Shown here in pieces: positions 23,959 to 28,069 of a DNA stretch of 28,069 nt. The stretch lies in contig CAMZGB010000004.1 in assembly GCA_947306285.1 (NCBI GenBank), positions 1 to 28,069 of the forward strand. Reading direction: 5' to 3'. The DNA is from an uncultured Lachnospira sp. Its GTDB lineage: Bacteria > Bacillota > Clostridia > Lachnospirales > Lachnospiraceae. The notes beneath the pieces were generated by a model. It made no database searches. It was not told where the DNA came from and worked only from the letters and a program-made list of their open reading frames with translations. Every line of letters starts with the position of its first letter. Position 1 is the first letter of the stretch. Made by a program: the position numbers and the translations under genes.

Positions 23959-25704
23959 TTAATCGAATTGATCTCTATGCAATTTATAAGCTACATAAGC
24001 ATCCATCATAGCAGCGACAGAATCTATTTTTTGATCATACCGAGTCTTTAATAATTTTCGATTTCCGTTTGTGTCTTCTAGCACAACAGAATTACCCATA
24101 GTAAACGACATCATTAATTCATCAAAAATTAGACATCTATCTTCGGCAAGTTTTTTCAACTCGCCAAGAGGAACTGATTCGGTTTTAGCTCCTTGAATTA
24201 CCTTTTCTATACCATACGGACCATTTTCTGTAGCCCAACGCTCTACAAACTCTCTTGCATTATACGGATCATATCCAAATGCTCGAACGTCATAGTTAGA
24301 TTGAATAATAAACTCATCAAGATCTTCATATACAAACTTATCAATATCCAGAACAGTACCTTCTTGAATAACAAGCGTTCCTTCTTCCATAAATTCGTTA
24401 TACTTAATTCTCGTTGCACTTGGCAAACGATATAGAGTTCTTGATGTGATGTAACAACGAGTCTTTACACCAAAAGTTCCATCAGCAAGAGGGAATAGAA
24501 AAGTAAATGCACAAAAGTCATCGCCTTGGGACAAGTCTGCGCCCATCGAACAAGGAAGATTCCAATATTCTCTCTTTGAATGAGGTTGAATTTCTTCATA
24601 TCTAAAGAAATACGTATAACCCTCCATTGGAATACCGAATCGTTTTGCTAAAATATCATTTCTTGTAGACGGTGATTTCTCAGCACGTTCTTTATCGAGC
24701 TGGTATGTCTCATAAGTAACCGTTAAACCTATGTTCGGCTGAGCTTTGATCCACATAGATGGATCTTCTACTTCGGAAATATCATCTAACCGATAATACC
24801 AAATAGACACATGTGGATTAACATACTCTCCTTTGAGTATTTTCATTAATTCCATTTTAATTGTGTCACCAGCACCATTTCGTACAGTTCCCTCTGAACT
24901 AGTTGCTAAAATAAGATAATCGTCTAATTTAGATGCACCTTGTTCAATTGCTGCTATAGGATCTTCTCGAATATCTCCAGACAGCCATTCATCTACTGTG
25001 TTTATTTTAGATCTTAAACCTTGTAGTTTATTAACACTCATTGGTCTAATCTCTAAAAGAGATCCGGTTAAGAAGTTTTCGATTCCTTTTTTAGTAGATG
25101 CTAATTTTTGTCTAAGAGCTCTGTTGCCTGTTGTATTTTGAAGAGAGCCATCAGTAAGAAATTTGAATAGAGGTCCTCTTGCTCTTGTTATAGCAGTCCG
25201 TATTGGTGATAAAACTTCATCAGCTTGCTTCATTGTAGGAGCAGTTGTTATCTGATGTGTAGTATCCGTATCAACATTTAGAAAAAAGCTTTGAATACAT
25301 GCGGCATACATTGATTTTGCCGCACCTCTTGCTACGATTAAATATTGTTTATTTACTAATCTTTTTCTAATTATCTTTCGAACATATCGTCCATCATGCC
25401 CGTTTTCACTAGGCTGATACACGGGACGCTCTATATAATAATACCATCCAAATATCTGTTCGGCCCATAATTTAAATGTATCTAATAAATTTAAATCAGA
25501 GCCATCGGTTAATGTCATTTCATTTTCACAATATCGAATGAATCCTTCTACTGCATCTGGATTATAGTAAATTCCAGGATTATCAATCAAAGAATCTATT
25601 CGATTCATTTCCATAGAAACTTCATTATTGACTGCTATATCACCACGAGCAACAGCATCTCTAAATTCGCCATAATATTTAGGAGTTGCTGTGTTTGATA
25701 GCAT
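23959..25704 (-). CDS. terL: Terminase large subunit
   Basis: 581 residues, starting four bases after AAGGTGG. The ATPase domain has a Walker A-like ARGAAKS (125-131), 'TTAPTMKQADEVLSPIRTAI' and a Walker B INTVDEW (234-240; Asp238 Glu239), followed by an ATSSEGT motif III (Thr268-Ser269). The RNase H-like nuclease has SMGADLSQGDDFCAFTFLF (Asp390), FGYDPYNAREF (Asp479) and KIDSVAAMMDAY (Asp561/Asp568). All expected catalytic residues are present. It translocates DNA into the prohead through the portal and cuts concatemers. The upstream HNH gene suggests cohesive-end packaging, as in other phages that pair HNH and terminase genes. Confidence 0.95.
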   Translation of the reverse strand: MLSNTATPKYYGEFRDAVARGDIAVNNEVSMEMNRIDSLIDNPGIYYNPDAVEGFIRYCENEMTLTDGSDLNLLDTFKLWAEQIFGWYYYIERPVYQPSENGHDGRYVRKIIRKRLVNKQYLIVARGAAKSMYAACIQSFFLNVDTDTTHQITTAPTMKQADEVLSPIRTAITRARGPLFKFLTDGSLQNTTGNRALRQKLASTKKGIENFLTGSLLEIRPMSVNKLQGLRSKINTVDEWLSGDIREDPIAAIEQGASKLDDYLILATSSEGTVRNGAGDTIKMELMKILKGEYVNPHVSIWYYRLDDISEVEDPSMWIKAQPNIGLTVTYETYQLDKERAEKSPSTRNDILAKRFGIPMEGYTYFFRYEEIQPHSKREYWNLPCSMGADLSQGDDFCAFTFLFPLADGTFGVKTRCYITSRTLYRLPSATRIKYNEFMEEGTLVIQEGTVLDIDKFVYEDLDEFIIQSNYDVRAFGYDPYNAREFVERWATENGPYGIEKVIQGAKTESVPLGELKKLAEDRCLIFDELMMSFTMGNSVVLEDTNGNRKLLKTRYDQKIDSVAAMMDAYVAYKLHRDQFD

Positions 25705-25713
25705 TAGACCACC

Positions 25714-26655
25714 TTAACGTATTATTCTCGTCTTTATTACTTTCGCCTTTTCAGAAGGTTCTTTATACCATGCTTGTGTCTTTTCGCGCTTTTTACTTTC
25801 AGATTTATTATCCTCGTTTTTCGGTTTATCGTCGTTCTTAGGTTTATCGTCGTTCTTAGGTTTATCGTCGTTTTTCGGTTTATCGTCGTTCTTAGGTTTA
25901 TCTCCGCCCTTTGGTTTTGCATTCGCAGAGTTTAAATCCTTGAGCTTTTGAGCAGCTTCTGCGCTAACTTTTTCATTACCGTCGAGAACTTCAAGTCCTA
26001 ACTCTGCCTTACGTTCGTTAAGAAGGTCGGAATACTTCTTTGGTTTTTCTTCTTCAAACAGCTTCTTTACAGCATTTTCGACTGTAGCATTCATCGCTCT
26101 ATTGAATCCAGCTTTTGCGTTTTCCTCTATAAACTTTCTTACAGGACCTTTCTTTGCTTCTTTCTCCATGGCACGTATTGCTGCTTCTTTTTGAAGTCTG
26201 TTGAATCGATCAATAACCTCTTGGTCGGTCATGTCTTTTAACTTCTTTTTCTTTCCCTGTAGTTCCTTTGTCGCAGCTATTAACTGTTTTCTATTATTAG
26301 CATCGACCGCTTTTTGATACTTTTCTGCTAAATCCGCATTTGTTGGAGCAACGGTTTTTCTGATAGCCCCACCCAATTTCTTAGCTCCTGAAGCAGCGGC
26401 CCCACCTAATTTCCCAGTAACAGCCTTGGTTCCTTCTGCGACTTTCTTAGCACCTTTTCTAGCTTCTCCAACACCGTAGTGGATTCGCCCTAAAGCAGTT
26501 AAAGAACCATCCAGATTTTGATACTGACGACGACCCCATTTCTGACCTTTGGTACCATGATGTTCCAAGAAGTCAGAGTGTGAGATTTTTTCATTGCTAT
26601 AACGTTTTATAAAATCGTCTATTACATTGGATTCATAATCATACTCATTAGTCAT
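25714..26655 (-). CDS. Head-module protein with HHGTKGQKWG motif and Lys/Pro/Asp repeat tail
   Basis: 313 residues from the ATG at 26655 (GGAGG nine bases upstream); the GTG at 26664 lies on the ribosome site. It overlaps the connector gene by eight bases. Residues 27-61 (SDFLEHHGTKGQKWGRRQYQ, then LDGSLTALGRIHYG) carry a motif very common in structural proteins of Bacillota phages (DUF7211-like, from memory). Residues ~62-200 are basic and Ala/Lys-rich. Residues ~250-290 are a hydrophilic NDDKPK tandem repeat. A basic, largely disordered protein before the terminase could be an internal head or packaging-accessory protein. The function is unknown. Confidence 0.8.
   Translation of the reverse strand: MTNEYDYESNVIDDFIKRYSNEKISHSDFLEHHGTKGQKWGRRQYQNLDGSLTALGRIHYGVGEARKGAKKVAEGTKAVTGKLGGAAASGAKKLGGAIRKTVAPTNADLAEKYQKAVDANNRKQLIAATKELQGKKKKLKDMTDQEVIDRFNRLQKEAAIRAMEKEAKKGPVRKFIEENAKAGFNRAMNATVENAVKKLFEEEKPKKYSDLLNERKAELGLEVLDGNEKVSAEAAQKLKDLNSANAKPKGGDKPKNDDKPKNDDKPKNDDKPKNDDKPKNEDNKSESKKREKTQAWYKEPSEKAKVIKTRIIR
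25805..25912 (-). repeat. 18-bp tandem repeat encoding NDDKPK
   Basis: Four near-exact 18-base units (25823-25894) flanked by a degenerate unit on each side. Unit differences are synonymous (AAG/AAA). They encode a Lys-Pro-Lys/Asn-Asp-Asp run, a charged flexible linker. Length polymorphism between strains is likely. Confidence 0.9.
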
Positions 26656-27013
26656 TCTCTTCACCCTCCTCTACATCGTAGTCATCTGCTTCTATGTTCA
26701 AGCGCCATTCATATTCTGCTAGTGTGTCTTTTAAAGCAGTCGCTAATGAAGCTGATGTAGGAGGATCAAATAACGTTCGAACTTTTAACGTTACATATGA
26801 TTTGACCATAGGGAGAATAGCTTCATCCGTAGTAAACGAAGACCATACTTCTGAGTTACTCTCGATAGAAAAAGGTATCTCTGGACCTACTCCCAATTGT
26901 CGCAAAGTCATAAATGCTGAATTAATATGTAAAATCAATTCTTGATCAAATGCCGAGTCATCAACGCTGGCTCCAGATGCGTCTTTAATTGAGTCTAGAA
27001 TACTATTTTCCAT
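26648..27013 (-). CDS. Phage gp6-like head-tail connector
   Basis: 121 residues; AGGAG with 7-base spacing at the start. 'ILDSIKDASGASVDDSAFDQELILHINSAFMTLRQLGVGPEIPFSI' followed by 'LPMVKSYVTLKVRTLFDPPTSASLATALKDTLAEYEWRLNI' is the gp6-like adaptor pattern: an alpha-helical ring below the portal. The C-terminus is acidic (DYDVEEGEEND). It is placed before the large terminase rather than after the capsid gene, which is atypical for HK97-type clusters. Confidence 0.88.
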   Translation of the reverse strand: MENSILDSIKDASGASVDDSAFDQELILHINSAFMTLRQLGVGPEIPFSIESNSEVWSSFTTDEAILPMVKSYVTLKVRTLFDPPTSASLATALKDTLAEYEWRLNIEADDYDVEEGEEND

Positions 27014-27038
27014 AACACTCTCCTATCGATTTAGAAAC

Positions 27039-27455
27039 TCACCTCCATAGACAAGTATCGCCTTGGGTTCTTTCTATTGGCAACTTTGGAAGCATGGATT
27101 CGTTTCCAAAGTGAATAGCCTGATGTGTATTATAAGAAGTAGTTATAAGATTCTCTGGGTCAAATAACTTTTCCCAGTTCTCATTTTCAACATCTTCTAT
27201 TGTTATCGGGTTTATATGATGTATTACAGGTCTATCAAATATTTCATAGTCTGCTATTCCAAGATCACACGAATTGTCTCTGAGAATTATGTCTCTTCTT
27301 GTTCGCTTCCATTGACTAGATGTATAAAATCCTTGATTAAGAAATCTACTAGAACCAAAAGTTTGGAATCCAACAGAACCTAATAGTTTTAAATACTCAT
27401 ATCTTTCCGAAATAGTCGGAAGCTTTATTAACTCTGAGTAGCTTCTAGTCTTCAT
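27039..27455 (-). CDS. HNH endonuclease
   Basis: 138 residues. The core is SSQWKRTRRDIILRDNSCDL, VIHHINPI (His79-His80, Asn82), FDPENLITTSYNTHQAIH (Asn102, His111, His115), the usual HNH arrangement. The paired zinc cysteines of many HNH enzymes are absent (only Cys63 is in the core). In siphophages an HNH protein beside the terminase genes assists cos cleavage, so I infer a packaging role rather than a homing enzyme. The ATG overlaps the end of the upstream gene by 11 bases and has only a weak site (GGA), suggesting coupled translation. Confidence 0.88.
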   Translation of the reverse strand: MKTRSYSELIKLPTISERYEYLKLLGSVGFQTFGSSRFLNQGFYTSSQWKRTRRDIILRDNSCDLGIADYEIFDRPVIHHINPITIEDVENENWEKLFDPENLITTSYNTHQAIHFGNESMLPKLPIERTQGDTCLWR

Positions 27456-27774
27456 AGAAATCTATTCCAGCGTATTCGTCATCTTGAGATAAGCCACTAT
27501 AACTTCGCATGGCTTCTATTGCTTGAGCATACAACTCTTCAGTTCGTCTATTAGACTCAAGAGCTTCAGCTTTTGCCCTAAGTACTTCATTCTCTCGTTC
27601 TAATTTTTCTCGCTCAAGACGTTCGCGTCCAGAAGCAAGACGTAAATAATGAGTTATAACAGAAGGAGACGCAGTACCTTCTAACAATTGCTTCTCCGCT
27701 AGATTTACAGCAGCAGAAATTAGTTGATTCTCTCTTGCCTCTGGAATATCAGCAGGCATGGATCTCATGGCCAT
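27445..27774 (-). CDS. Small coiled-coil protein at the head of the late operon (possible small terminase)
   Basis: 109 residues; AGAAGGAGG with 6-base spacing gives a strong start. The helical pattern 'ENQLISAAVNLAEKQLLEGTASPSVITHYLRLASGRERLEREKLERENEVLRAKAEALES' has a short N-terminal helical domain, then a coiled coil and an acidic C-terminus (DDEYAGIDFYED). This type lies first before HNH and terminase genes in Bacillota phages. The small-terminase role is inferred from position; no DNA-binding helix-turn-helix is clearly visible. Confidence 0.75.
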   Translation of the reverse strand: MAMRSMPADIPEARENQLISAAVNLAEKQLLEGTASPSVITHYLRLASGRERLEREKLERENEVLRAKAEALESNRRTEELYAQAIEAMRSYSGLSQDDEYAGIDFYED

Positions 27775-27822
27775 AGGTCGCCTCCTTCTATTTTTAGTAG
27801 TTTTTAGCTCTTTCTATATACT

Positions 27823-27869
27823 TTGAATCTATCTCGGATGAAAAATATACAGTTTTGAAATAGATTCAA
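27823..27869. promoter_or_regulatory. 13-bp imperfect dyad overlapping candidate promoter elements
   Basis: TTGAATCTATCTC (27823-27835) and GAAATAGATTCAA (27857-27869) are complementary with one mismatch (wobble in RNA), 21 bases apart. On the minus strand TTGAAT (27869-27864) and TATTTT (27847-27842) are 16 bases apart. On the plus strand TTGAAT (27823-27828) and TATACA (27846-27851) are 17 bases apart. The minus-strand pair would start transcription about 60 bases before the first late gene. It may be an operator for a late regulator; the promoter matches are only moderate. Confidence 0.4.
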
Positions 27870-28002
27870 TGAGAATGACTGGAGTATTGAAGACTTTTAA
27901 GTAGTTTAGACCCCGAAAACACTCAAAAAGTCGATAAAGTTAGAAAGGAGTAGACAGAAGTGGATCCATAAAAAGACACTTTACCATCACAGTCATCCTC
28001 AT

Positions 28003-28068
28003 TTAATCTATTCTCGGGAATTTTACCTGAAATTCGACCCCAAAAATATCCACCGGAGTTTTTTCAAA
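28003..28068 (-). CDS. Possible C-terminal end of an upstream gene
   Basis: A frame entering from the right edge reads 21 residues (EKTPVDIFGVEFQVKFPRID at the end) before TAA, directly followed by an ATG. Composition is protein-like and the strand matches the operon, but 21 residues are too few to prove coding. Confidence 0.25.
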   Translation of the reverse strand, partial: FEKTPVDIFGVEFQVKFPRID

Positions 28069-28069
28069 G

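Larger units (their letters stand above)
27775..28069. other. Leader region without a confident gene
   Basis: 295 bases upstream of the first late gene. It holds a dyad (27823-27869), the ribosome site AGAAGGAGG, a possible short coding remnant at the edge (28003-28068) and a following 20-codon ATG frame (27940-28002) that cannot be judged. A GACCCC(A/G)AAAA string occurs twice on the plus strand (27909-27919 and 28036-28046). A cos site or packaging start could lie here, since terminase and HNH genes follow, but nothing proves it. Confidence 0.4.

Noticed and set aside
27941..27980. Plus-strand gene after the AGAAAGGAG site in the leader
   Set aside because: The nearest start, a GTG at correct spacing, meets TAA after three codons, and no longer plus-strand frame follows before the edge.

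Overview
The window is the late (virion structural) gene cluster of a tailed phage or prophage with siphovirus (long, non-contractile tail) architecture. Every gene I can support reads on the minus strand, so the operon is transcribed from the right end to the left. The DNA is AT-rich, Shine-Dalgarno sites are strong and of the AGGAGG type, and TAA, TAG and TGA are all used as stops. Together with the protein families this points to a low-GC Bacillota host, probably of gut type. The exact host cannot be read from the sequence. No integrase, lysis, replication or regulator gene is present, so lifestyle is not visible.

In transcription order the layout is as follows. A roughly 300-base leader (27775-28069) contains a dyad and a possible promoter. 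The packaging/head module follows: a small coiled-coil protein (possible small terminase), an HNH nuclease, a gp6-like head-tail connector, a protein with an HHGTKGQKWG motif, the large terminase, the portal, a long basic coiled-coil protein, and a single polypeptide joining a prohead protease, an acidic delta/scaffold-like segment and the HK97-fold major capsid protein. Connector and tail-tube genes come next: head closure-like protein, tail terminator-like protein and major tail protein. A hairpin-plus-U-tract terminator then separates the high-copy virion genes from three tRNA genes (Leu-TAA, Met/Ile2-CAT, Lys-TTT) and a small orphan gene. The tail module continues with two tail-assembly-chaperone-type genes, a gp10-like protein, a tape measure of about 2,419 residues, Dit, and a Tal-type baseplate protein of 964 residues. 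The host-contact region follows: a previously uncalled 56-residue protein, an S74-type self-cleaving fiber with YadA-like head repeats, four small proteins, and a collagen-like fiber that runs off the left edge inside a 9-bp tandem repeat.

The most unusual theme is the repeated use of collagen-like Gly-X-Thr triplets. They form the C-terminal tail of the protease-capsid polyprotein, the C-terminal half of the 56-residue baseplate-region protein, and two blocks of the terminal fiber, the larger being at least 23 triplets. Further points of interest are a duplicated helical module in the capsid delta-like region, two tandem look-alike mini-coiled-coil genes, chaperone genes that cannot be joined by a simple frameshift, an RNA hairpin overlapping a ribosome binding site, and a 13-base motif recurring just after stop codons. 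No wholly new enzymatic system was found. The rest is a recognisable structural cluster.
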